Positions 8,842 to 16,403 of a DNA stretch of 64,000 nucleotides are shown piece after piece. Positions within the stretch are counted from its first letter, which is position 1. Each line of letters opens with the position of its first letter. A program made the translations under genes and the position numbers. Below the pieces are notes generated by a model. That model searched no databases. It was not told where the DNA came from and was given only the letters and a program-made list of their open reading frames with translations. Origin of the DNA: Alkalimonas amylolytica (GTDB taxonomy: Bacteria > Pseudomonadota > Gammaproteobacteria > Enterobacterales > Alteromonadaceae); the NCBI RefSeq assembly GCF_900107845.1, contig NZ_FNRM01000004.1, forward strand, positions 259,471 to 323,470, given 5' to 3'.

Positions 8842-10215
8842 ATGTTGGATACTCTTATGCTGTCGCGGATCCAATTTGCCGCCAATATCAGCTTTCATAT
8901 TCTGTTTCCTACCATCACCATTGCCCTTGGCTGGTTGCTGTTTTATTTCAAAATCCGTTTTGATTTCTCCAAACATCCGATCTGGATGCGGGCCTACCGG
9001 TTCTGGGTGAAGGTCTTTGCACTCACCTTTGCCCTGGGGGTGGTCAGTGGCATCACCATGTCGTTTCAGTTTGGCACCAACTGGCCGGGTTTTATGGAAA
9101 CCGTTGGCAACATCGCCGGCCCTTTACTGGCCTATGAAATTCTGACCGCCTTTTTCCTCGAAGCCACTTTGCTTGGTATTATGCTGTTTGGTTTTCAACG
9201 CGTACCTGGCTGGGCCCATACCGGCGCTACCTTCCTGGTGGCTTTGGCAACCACCTTATCTGCGTTTTGGATCCTGGCGCTTAATTCCTGGATGCAAACC
9301 CCGGTTGGTTTTGAGATGCGTGATGGCGTGGCTCACGCTACCGACTGGCTGGCGATTATTTTCAGCCCTTCCTTCCCCTACAGGCTGGGGCATATGTTGT
9401 TGGCTTCGGCGCTGACGGTGTGTTTTCTGGTGGCCGGACTTTCAGCTTACCGCTTGCTACGCGGTGATCAGAAAAAAGCGCCCAAAATCACTTTAAAAAC
9501 TGCCTTGTTCAGTGCAGCCCTACTGGTACCACTGCAGATTTTTGTTGGCGACCTGCACGGGTTAAATACACTGGAACATCAACCACAAAAAATAGCAGCG
9601 ATGGAAGGCATCTGGGAAACGCAGCAAGGAGCGCCGCTGGTACTGTTTGCAATACCGGATGAAGAAAACCGCCAAAACCGCTTTGCGCTGGAAATTCCGA
9701 AGCTGGCCAGCCTGATCTTAACGCACCAGCTTGATGGTGAACTAAAAGGTCTGAATGAGTTTGAAGGCGAGCACCCGCCGGTGGCGCCGGTGTTTTACAG
9801 CTTTCGGGTGATGGTTGGTATTGGCATGCTGATGCTGCTAATGGCCTGGTGGTGCAGCGCCCGTTTGTACCGCCACGACAGCCTGACCCCATTGCAATTG
9901 AAGCTGCTGGTCGGCATGACCTTCTCTGGCTGGGTAGCCACCCTGGCCGGCTGGTATGTCACCGAAATCGGTCGTCAGCCCTATCTGGTCTATGGCGTAC
10001 TGAAAACCCGTGATGCCGTCACCACCATTGCAAGCGAGCAGGTCGCTATTACGCTCAGCCTCTACCTGCTGCTTTACGCCGTGCTGCTGTTTGCTTACAT
10101 CAAAACTCTCTTCGTGCTGGCAAGAAAAGCCGTGGATGTCGAAGAGTACGACTTAACACGGCCAGGCCTGCCTGAACGCAAAGCCAATCCCATGCCAGAA
10201 GGAGCCCCTGTATGA
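8842..10215 (+). CDS. cydA: cytochrome bd ubiquinol oxidase subunit I, cyanide-insensitive (CioA) type
   Basis: A 457-residue inner-membrane subunit carrying the haems. Haem ligands and proton-path residues appear in place: His in ANISFHILFPT, the second His in YRLGHMLLAS, Glu residues in AYEILTAFFLEATLLG, and Met in FRVMVGIGML. The conserved signature reads GRQPYLVYGVLKTRDAVT. At 457 residues it is well short of the 522 of E. coli CydA, and the quinol-binding loop between helices 6 and 7 is short, as in CioA-type (cyanide-insensitive) oxidases. It oxidises quinol and reduces oxygen to water with high oxygen affinity. It overlaps cydB by 4 bases. No cydX-like small gene follows cydB. Confidence 0.92.
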   Translation: MLDTLMLSRIQFAANISFHILFPTITIALGWLLFYFKIRFDFSKHPIWMRAYRFWVKVFALTFALGVVSGITMSFQFGTNWPGFMETVGNIAGPLLAYEILTAFFLEATLLGIMLFGFQRVPGWAHTGATFLVALATTLSAFWILALNSWMQTPVGFEMRDGVAHATDWLAIIFSPSFPYRLGHMLLASALTVCFLVAGLSAYRLLRGDQKKAPKITLKTALFSAALLVPLQIFVGDLHGLNTLEHQPQKIAAMEGIWETQQGAPLVLFAIPDEENRQNRFALEIPKLASLILTHQLDGELKGLNEFEGEHPPVAPVFYSFRVMVGIGMLMLLMAWWCSARLYRHDSLTPLQLKLLVGMTFSGWVATLAGWYVTEIGRQPYLVYGVLKTRDAVTTIASEQVAITLSLYLLLYAVLLFAYIKTLFVLARKAVDVEEYDLTRPGLPERKANPMPEGAPV

Positions 10216-11216
10216 GCTGGTTAACTGCCGAAAATCTGGCGCTGGCATTTGCTGCCCTCACCGCCCTGTCGCTCTTGCTGTACGGGATTTTGGATGGCTA
10301 CGACCTGGGGGTAGGCATCACCCTGCCAATGCAGAACGAAGCCTGGCGTGACACTGCCATCGCCTCCATCGGCCCTTTCTGGGATGCCAACGAAACCTGG
10401 CTGGTGATGGCGGTTGGCTTGTTACTGGTAGCCTTTCCCGCTGCTCACAGCGCCATTTTGCACGCCATGTACCTGCCTGCAGCTCTGCTGCTGATTGGCT
10501 TGATCCTGCGCGGTGTGGCCTTTGACTTTCGTGCCAAGGTCAAGCCAGCGCAAAAACGCAACTGGGACTGGACCTTTAAAGCCGGCTCTTTGCTGGCGAC
10601 CTTCAGCCAGGGCTTTATGCTGGGTATTTATGTGATGGGGCTGAACTACCAACTGAGCAGTGTGCTCTTTGCTTGCTTCAGTGGCCTTTGTGTCACCGCC
10701 GCCTACGCCATGATTGGCAACGCCTGGCTGATAGGCAAAACCAGCGGCGAGCTGCAGCGCCATGCGATTGCCACTTGCAAAAAAGCCGGCGTGCTGACCT
10801 TTGGCGGTATTCTGGCAGTCAGCATGATCAACCCGCTGGTCAATGCCAATGTGTATGCGGTCTGGACCGAGCCGCCATTGGCGTATTTCTATGCCGCCAT
10901 TCCCCTGCTTTGCTTTGGTATGTTTGCACTGGGTTATTTGGTGTTAAAGCGTTTGCCCTTGCCGGATGACAAAGGTGCCTGGCTGCCCTTTTGGCTAACG
11001 CTGATTATTTTTGTCTGCTGTTTTGCCGGTCTGGCACTGAGTTTCTATCCTTTTGTGGTGCCGAACGAAATGACGCTGTACGAGGCGGCCAGCTCGAAAG
11101 AATCGCTGCAGATTATTTTCTTTGGCGCTATCTTTGTGCTGCCCTTTATTCTGGCCTATACCGCAGTAGCTTACTACGCCTTTCGCGGCAAGGCCGATGA
11201 TTTGAAGTACTATTAA
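10212..11216 (+). CDS. cydB: cytochrome bd ubiquinol oxidase subunit II (CioB type)
   Basis: A 334-residue polytopic membrane protein that pairs with CydA. The N-terminal part has LYGILDGYDLGVGITLP and PFWDANETWLV, both hallmarks of CydB, and the rest alternates hydrophobic helices with short loops. The ATG overlaps the cydA stop (ATGA), giving translational coupling. Shorter than E. coli CydB (379 residues) and consistent with the CioAB subgroup. The 83-base gap to the next gene contains no clear terminator. Confidence 0.93.
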   Translation: MSWLTAENLALAFAALTALSLLLYGILDGYDLGVGITLPMQNEAWRDTAIASIGPFWDANETWLVMAVGLLLVAFPAAHSAILHAMYLPAALLLIGLILRGVAFDFRAKVKPAQKRNWDWTFKAGSLLATFSQGFMLGIYVMGLNYQLSSVLFACFSGLCVTAAYAMIGNAWLIGKTSGELQRHAIATCKKAGVLTFGGILAVSMINPLVNANVYAVWTEPPLAYFYAAIPLLCFGMFALGYLVLKRLPLPDDKGAWLPFWLTLIIFVCCFAGLALSFYPFVVPNEMTLYEAASSKESLQIIFFGAIFVLPFILAYTAVAYYAFRGKADDLKYY

Positions 11217-11326
11217 CCAAAAACCCAACCGAACACAGTGGGCGCTGTTATAAATTTTAATGCAGTGCCCATTCACCGGTGTTATGATTCAGACAATCAA
11301 TGTCCAACCAAATAAGCATTGAACGG

Positions 11327-12268
11327 ATGAATATCAACAAAGTCGATTTAAACTTGCTGGTCTATCTGGATGTGTTGCTGCGGGAGAAAAACGTCACTCG
11401 CGCTGCCAACCAGCTGAACATCACCCAGCCGGCGATGAGCAACGGCTTAAAGAGGCTACGCGACTTACTGAACGATCCCATATTGGTCCGCACCTCGGAA
11501 GGCATGGTGCCGACCGAGCGAGCCAAAGAGCTGGCACCCATTGTGCGCGGTGTGCTGCTGACGCTCGAAGAAAGCCTGCAGCCACACAAAGATTTTGACC
11601 CCAGCCAGAGCAGCCGGGTGTTTCGCATTATGGCCAGCGACTACGCCGCCTCCACCTTGATCCCGGCATTGCTGAAAAAAATGCGCGAACAGGCACCAGC
11701 CACCACGCTGGATATTATGACGCCATCCGACGTCACTTTTCACGATGTGGAAAACGGCAAGGTCGATATGGCCATCAACCGCTTTGATCAACTGCCACAA
11801 TCCTTTCACCAGAAAACCGTCTGGCGCGATAATTTTGCCTGCCTGGTCAACCGCAAAAACCCGGTACTGAAGCAGTTTAATCTGGAAGGCTATTTAAAAA
11901 GCCGCCATATCTGGGTTAGTAAAACCGGCTTTGGCGTTGGTGTGGGCATGGATCCAAAAGACATTCAAAAACTCGGCTGGGTGGATGAAGCCCTGGCTAA
12001 ACTGGGCAAGCAGCGCACCATCAGCGTTTTTACCCGCAACTACCATGTCGCCATGCATTTGGCGGTGGAAATGGATCTGATTGCCACCTTGCCACTGCGG
12101 GCCGCTCGGCTGTACGAAAACGACGACAGCATGGCGATTTTAGATCCGCCTTTTGCCATCCCATCCATAGAGCTGAAAATGATCTGGAGTCCGCTGCTGC
12201 ATCAGGATGCCAGCCATATCTGGCTACGCCGCCTGATCACCGAAACGGCGGATGAGATCAATGCCTAA
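11327..12268 (+). CDS. LysR-family transcriptional regulator (NodD/LeuO-like subgroup)
   Basis: About 313 residues, beginning MNINKVDLNLLVYLDVLL, with the HTH in NVTRAANQLNITQPAMSNGL and recognition helix LKRLRDLLNDPILVRT; the remainder is a LysR substrate-binding domain. The subgroup start (a few residues before DLNLL) favours the ATG at 11327, but an in-frame ATG at 11300 would add nine residues; neither has a convincing ribosome site. It is neither divergent from nor co-directional with an obvious target: cydB lies upstream and aceB converges from the other side. The regulated genes are unknown. Confidence 0.85.
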   Translation: MNINKVDLNLLVYLDVLLREKNVTRAANQLNITQPAMSNGLKRLRDLLNDPILVRTSEGMVPTERAKELAPIVRGVLLTLEESLQPHKDFDPSQSSRVFRIMASDYAASTLIPALLKKMREQAPATTLDIMTPSDVTFHDVENGKVDMAINRFDQLPQSFHQKTVWRDNFACLVNRKNPVLKQFNLEGYLKSRHIWVSKTGFGVGVGMDPKDIQKLGWVDEALAKLGKQRTISVFTRNYHVAMHLAVEMDLIATLPLRAARLYENDDSMAILDPPFAIPSIELKMIWSPLLHQDASHIWLRRLITETADEINA

Positions 12269-12294
12269 TGATTGAAAAACGTACTTTGAAAGTT

Positions 12295-12331
12295 CAGCCG
12301 CTGCCAACATCAGCAAGATCAGCAGCGGCTG
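12295..12331. terminator. intergenic hairpin between convergent LysR and aceB genes
   Basis: CAGCCGCTGC (12295-12304) pairs perfectly with GCAGCGGCTG (12322-12331) around a 17-base loop. It sits between two convergent genes and may act as a shared transcript end, but neither side has a strong T run. Confidence 0.35.
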
Positions 12332-12375
12332 CAGTGGCTCCCAGCATCCCAGGTTAGGGAGAGCCAAAGTCGTTT

Positions 12376-13995
12376 TTACGGCAGTAAATCGTAGGCCGGT
12401 AGAGTTAAAAAGTCCACCAGCTCATCGGCCGTGGTAATGTTCAGCAGCAAACTTTTAGCCCGCTCAAAGTTCTGGTTGGCCCAGACATCGGCGCCCACTT
12501 CCCCTTTCACTACCTCAGCTTCTTCATCCAGCATACTGGCAAACAATGCTTTGGTAACCAGCTGGCCATTGCTCAGCGTTTTGCCATGCTGGATCCACTG
12601 CCAAATCGAGGCACGGGAAATCTCGGCGGTGGCAGCATCTTCCATCAGGCCGTAAATGGGTACACAGCCTTTGCCACTGATCCAGGCAGCCAGGTACTGC
12701 AGCGCCACACGGATATTGGTGCGCATACCGGCTTCGGTGCGCTCGCCGTCGCAAGGCGCCAGTAAGTCGGCGGCCGTCACCGGTGCATCCTGCTCACGCA
12801 GTACGTTCAATTGATTTGGTTTATCCCCCAGATGCTTGTTCAGCACTGCGCCAGCGGTAGCTGCTAAGCCAGGGTGCGCAATCCAGGTGCCGTCGTGGCC
12901 ATTGCTGGCTTCCAGTTCTTTGTCGGCTGTAACTTTAGCTAAGATGGCTTTATTCTGCTCCGGATCTTTGGCTGGAATAAGGGCCGCCATCCCGCCCATC
13001 GCCAAAGCACCACGCTTGTGGCAGGTTTTAATCAGCAAACGTGAATAAGCGCTTAAAAACGGCTTATCCATGGTCACCACCTGCCGGTCTGGCAGCACCC
13101 GATCCGGATGGTTTTTCAGCGTTTTAATGTAGCTAAAAATATAATCCCAGCGACCACAGTTCAGTGCCACGATATGTTCGCGCAAACTGTAGAGAATTTC
13201 ATCCATCTCAAACACCGCCGGCAGAGTTTCAATCAGCACGGTGGCGCGAATGGTGCCTACCGGCACGCCAAATTTTTGTTCGGTGAAACGAAACACATCA
13301 TCCCACCACTTGGCTTCCTGATGGCTTTGCAATTTCGGCAGGTAAAAATAAACGCCGGTGCCCATGTTCTGCCGCTGCGCCAGGTTATGAATAAAGTAGA
13401 GCGCGAAGTCCATCAGAGCACCAGGTACCTGGCCGCCATCCACCTGCAAGTGTTTCTCCCACAGGTGCAGGCCACGTACCCGAGCGATTAACAGCGCTGG
13501 GTTGTCTTTGAGCGCATAGTGCTTGCCACTTTGCGGATCGGTATAGCTAATGGTACCCAGGTTGGCATCTCTAAGATTGATCTGGCCCTCGACAACGCCT
13601 TGCCAGGTGGGTGATTGGGCATCCTCAAAATCGGCCATGAAGACTTTCACATCGGCATTTAGCGCATTGATCACCATTTTACGATCAACCGGGCCGGTTA
13701 TTTCCAGCCGGCGATCCTGCAGATCGTTCGGAATAGCAGCTACTTGCCAGTCACCATCCCGAATGGCCTTGGTCTCTGGTAAAAAATCCGGCAAAGCACC
13801 AGCATCAAAACGCGCCTGCTTTTGTCCACGCTCAGCCAGCAATTGTTGCAGCCGGGGCCGAAACTCGCGTGTCAGCTCCACTAGCAATGCACAAGCCTCC
13901 TGGGTAAACACCTGTTCCAGTTGCTGCTGAAAGTCGGCATCGGTCGGATAGCTTTGAATGGACAGGCTCTGGCGTTCAATCGCTGTGGTCGTCAT
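12376..13995 (-). CDS. aceB: malate synthase A
   Basis: About 539 residues, close to E. coli malate synthase A (533). It condenses glyoxylate with acetyl-CoA to malate in the glyoxylate shunt. Visible family features are KVFMADFEDAQSPTW, the active-site Arg region GTIRATVLIETLPAVFEMDE, NCGRWDYIFSYIKT, and the C-terminal GCVPIYGLMEDAATAEISR. The start at 13995 is chosen because AAGGAG lies 6 bases upstream; an upstream frame extension to 14019 has no ribosome site. Isocitrate lyase is not adjacent, and aceK is 5 kb away, so the shunt genes are dispersed. Confidence 0.94.
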   Translation of the reverse strand: MTTTAIERQSLSIQSYPTDADFQQQLEQVFTQEACALLVELTREFRPRLQQLLAERGQKQARFDAGALPDFLPETKAIRDGDWQVAAIPNDLQDRRLEITGPVDRKMVINALNADVKVFMADFEDAQSPTWQGVVEGQINLRDANLGTISYTDPQSGKHYALKDNPALLIARVRGLHLWEKHLQVDGGQVPGALMDFALYFIHNLAQRQNMGTGVYFYLPKLQSHQEAKWWDDVFRFTEQKFGVPVGTIRATVLIETLPAVFEMDEILYSLREHIVALNCGRWDYIFSYIKTLKNHPDRVLPDRQVVTMDKPFLSAYSRLLIKTCHKRGALAMGGMAALIPAKDPEQNKAILAKVTADKELEASNGHDGTWIAHPGLAATAGAVLNKHLGDKPNQLNVLREQDAPVTAADLLAPCDGERTEAGMRTNIRVALQYLAAWISGKGCVPIYGLMEDAATAEISRASIWQWIQHGKTLSNGQLVTKALFASMLDEEAEVVKGEVGADVWANQNFERAKSLLLNITTADELVDFLTLPAYDLLP

Positions 13996-14042
13996 GGGCA
14001 TCTCCTTCACGGCCAGCACAGCTGGCCTGATGATTCATGGTT

Positions 14043-14065
14043 CACCTGAAACTCAGTCTCAGGTG
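14043..14065. promoter_or_regulatory. inverted repeat upstream of aceB
   Basis: CACCTGA (14043-14049) and TCAGGTG (14059-14065) form a perfect 7-base dyad with a 9-base centre, about 48 bases before the aceB start. A repressor or activator site for aceB is plausible; the binding protein is not known. Confidence 0.35.
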
Positions 14066-14254
14066 GAAACTTAGTTGCTGTACCTCACTATAAGCCGCCA
14101 GCAACCATAATTAAAATCAATGAGCGATATACTTGCGATTCATACTGAAAATATCACTATTGCCACCCACTCATAATGTTGGCATAGCTTGTGCTTTACT
14201 CTCACCAGTACAGGAAAATTCTTGTGGCTATGTCAATTTCTTGTCGGAGGGATT

Positions 14255-14950
14255 ATGGAGTTTATCTTGCTATTGCTGGTTGCCCTGGTGGTGGTTGCCG
14301 CGCTTGTCGCCAGCCGTTTTGTCGAGCAGGGCAATCCGTTTCCATTTCAAAAACGTGGTCCTGTTTTTACCCAGGTTGAACGTGGATTTTTACGATTACT
14401 GGAGCAAGCGGTCGACAAAGAGTACAAGGTACTCAGCCGGGTAAAGCTGGCCGATGTGCTGGACTTTAAGAAAAACACCAGCAGCAAAACCCGTCGCAAC
14501 GCCTTGCTAAAAATGAACCACAAGTACCTGGACTTTGTACTCTGCGATCCAAACGATATGACCATAGTAGCGGTGATTGATTTGGTGAACCCCAACAGCA
14601 AACAGGGGCACAAGGCAAGCCACGACTGGTATGTCAGTGGAGCACTGGAAGCCGTTGGTCTGCCCTATCTGCGCATGAAAATTAAGCAAGGCTATTCGGT
14701 CGGGGATATTCAGCAGTGTCTGATCAACCGGCTGGGAGCCAACATTAAGAAAACCGAGCCCATCATTAAAGGCCGCTTCAAGAAAGGGCCAACCCGACCG
14801 GTTCGCCCTATCCGCCCATTGATGCCGGCAGCGGTACAATCGGATACAATAGCAACCTTACCTTTAAAACCGGCTAGTCCAAGATTTACACCAGCCTTGT
14901 CGCAATCGCAAATTAAAGCGCAATCGACAGCTCTGGTCCAGGCTTCTTAA
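14255..14950 (+). CDS. membrane-anchored DUF2726 protein
   Basis: About 231 residues: one N-terminal transmembrane helix (MEFILLLLVALVVVAALVAS), a DUF2726 domain from about residue 30 to 160 (RVKLADVLDFKKN, NHKYLDFVLCDPNDMTIVAV, GALEAVGLPYLRMKIKQGYS), and a basic proline-rich tail. DUF2726 has a nuclease-like or topoisomerase-associated fold in some annotations; the D-F-V-L-C and following I-D-L-x-N pattern resembles a restriction-endonuclease-like core, but no activity is established. GGAGGG 4-5 bases upstream decides the ATG at 14255 over an upstream extension to 14189. It is followed by a strong terminator and stands alone. Confidence 0.75.
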   Translation: MEFILLLLVALVVVAALVASRFVEQGNPFPFQKRGPVFTQVERGFLRLLEQAVDKEYKVLSRVKLADVLDFKKNTSSKTRRNALLKMNHKYLDFVLCDPNDMTIVAVIDLVNPNSKQGHKASHDWYVSGALEAVGLPYLRMKIKQGYSVGDIQQCLINRLGANIKKTEPIIKGRFKKGPTRPVRPIRPLMPAAVQSDTIATLPLKPASPRFTPALSQSQIKAQSTALVQAS

Positions 14951-14986
14951 CGCATTGGAGAAATGAGTCACTCCTGCGATAAGTCG

Positions 14987-15020
14987 GATGCCGCCTGCTG
15001 CAACAGGCGGCATCATTTTT
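14987..15020 (+). terminator. rho-independent terminator after the DUF2726 gene
   Basis: GATGCCGCCTG and CAGGCGGCATC form an 11-base perfect stem around CTGCAA, followed by ATTTTT. It ends the DUF2726 transcript 37 bases after its stop codon. Confidence 0.85.
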
Positions 15021-15194
15021 CCTGCTGATGCACCGAGAGCGGCAAAAAAGTCCTCCACTCCCTTCCAACTGACTGCTGATGAAAGTCTGATAAATTTCGG
15101 ATAGTTGCGTTCCCATATTCCCAAAACAGCAGTCTCTCATCTACACTCAGAGCTAACCCCACACTCTATGCTGATTTTGCCAGGGAATGACAGA

Positions 15195-15569
15195 ATGAAA
15201 AATGCGTTGATCATTGATGATAATGCCGTAATCCGTGAAGTATTACGACAAATTCTGATGACGATGGACTTCACCCGAATTATTGATGCCCCAAACGGCC
15301 GACTTGGGTTGCAACATGCCATCTACGACCAGGTGGATGTGGTATTTCTGGATTTGGAGTTGCCAGATATCCATGGTATCAGCCTGCTAAGTCAGCTAAA
15401 AGAGGCCTGTACGGCCCCTGTCGTGGTGATTACCTCACACAGCACGCGTGAAAATCTACAGCAAGCGATTCAGGCCGGAGCAGCAGGTTTTATTACCAAA
15501 CCTTTCTTTGGCCAAAAAATTGCCGATGTACTGCAAAAACTCAGAAAGAGAACAACCAATGTGGCCTAA
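15195..15569 (+). CDS. stand-alone response-regulator receiver protein (CheY-like), copy 1
   Basis: A 124-residue single receiver domain: acidic pocket IIDDNAVIREVL, phospho-acceptor Asp in VVFLDLELPDIHG, the Thr/Ser switch in VVITSHS, and the Lys in GFITKPF. No output domain or kinase gene is present. Start taken at ATG 15195, where the receiver fold begins; the frame is open upstream to 15105. The stop codon lies inside a perfect dyad, ATGTGGC-CTAA-GCCACAT at 15559-15576. A paralogue lies at 15987, with the YjfB-like gene between them, suggesting a role in motility or a protein-protein phosphorelay (inference). Confidence 0.85.
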   Translation: MKNALIIDDNAVIREVLRQILMTMDFTRIIDAPNGRLGLQHAIYDQVDVVFLDLELPDIHGISLLSQLKEACTAPVVVITSHSTRENLQQAIQAGAAGFITKPFFGQKIADVLQKLRKRTTNVA

Positions 15570-15644
15570 GCCACATAATAGTTTAAGTTTAACCAGTGTC
15601 TGCCGATACCATGATGACGACTTGCTCTAACCCAAGGAGGTTTT

Positions 15645-15839
15645 ATGAGTCAATCCGTTGGCGCCACGGCTTCGGCCCAGGCGTTTGAAGTCCTGGGGGC
15701 TGTGATGGCAAAAAAGCAGTTAAACCAGGAAGCACAGATGACTAATCTGTTAGTGGAAAGTGCAATGCAATCATCTGCAACAGCACAAAGCCCATCACAG
15801 GTTGGCAATCTGGGTATGAACATCGACATCAAAGTCTGA
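15645..15839 (+). CDS. small YjfB-like putative motility protein
   Basis: A 64-residue protein starting MSQSVGATASAQAFEVLGAV, with a helical middle (AKKQLNQEAQMTNLLVESAM) and a polar tail ending in NLGMNIDIKV. This pattern matches the YjfB putative-motility family, small proteins co-expressed with flagellar genes in Bacillus and other bacteria; the biochemical role is unknown. AAGGAGG 6 bases before ATG is a near-ideal ribosome site, pointing to high expression. It lies between two receiver genes and is closed by a terminator. Confidence 0.7.
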   Translation: MSQSVGATASAQAFEVLGAVMAKKQLNQEAQMTNLLVESAMQSSATAQSPSQVGNLGMNIDIKV

Positions 15840-15846
15840 TGCGAGT

Positions 15847-15896
15847 AAGGCAAGTCAGCACAGTATCAGCCGTTGCTGTGTTGTTTGCCTTTTTTA
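15847..15896 (+). terminator. probable terminator after the YjfB-like gene
   Basis: AAGGCAA...TTTGCCTT with inner CAGCACAG/CTGTG pairing forms a long imperfect stem, followed by TTTTTT. It ends the small-gene transcript, so the second receiver gene probably has its own promoter. Confidence 0.6.
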
Positions 15897-15986
15897 TAAC
15901 AGCCACCAGAGCAGCGACTATACTTTGAGCTGAGTCGGTCATTGCATTGAACCGACAAAAGTTGACTGCGGCAAAAGGAACTTGCG

Positions 15987-16403
15987 ATGAACATCACCAC
16001 AGCACTGATCATCGATGATAATGCCACCATCCGGGAATTGCTGCGCCAAACGCTAAAACTGCTTGGCTTTTCACTGGTAGTGGATGCCAATTCTGGCCAA
16101 CAGGGGCTGCAACAATTGGAACATCAGAGCTACGATGTGATCTTTCTTGATCTGGAGCTGCCTGATATTCATGGCACCAAGCTGATTCACCAACTAAAAG
16201 CTCTGGCCCCTGCCTGCCCTGTTGTCGTGGTGACCGCACACAATACCGTAGAAAATTTGAAGTTTAGCGTGCAAGCCGGCGCTGCTGGCTTTATTGCCAA
16301 GCCCTTCTCTGCCGGTAAGATCCAAAGCATTTTGCAAAAAAACCTGAGCAACCCACAGCGCCCGACGCCTGCAAAAGGCTTTGGCTGGGCCAATCGCTCT
16401 TAA
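15987..16403 (+). CDS. stand-alone response-regulator receiver protein (CheY-like), copy 2
   Basis: A 138-residue receiver domain with IIDDNATIRELLRQ, phospho-acceptor Asp in VIFLDLELPDIHG, VVTAHNT and GFIAKPF. It shares the same FLDLELPDIHG block and overall layout with the receiver at 15195, so the pair looks like a local duplication. A short basic tail (about residues 120-138) is unique to this copy. AAAGGA 8 bases upstream supports the ATG. Its TAA overlaps the stop of the convergent RND permease gene by a few bases. No kinase is encoded nearby. Confidence 0.85.
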   Translation: MNITTALIIDDNATIRELLRQTLKLLGFSLVVDANSGQQGLQQLEHQSYDVIFLDLELPDIHGTKLIHQLKALAPACPVVVVTAHNTVENLKFSVQAGAAGFIAKPFSAGKIQSILQKNLSNPQRPTPAKGFGWANRS

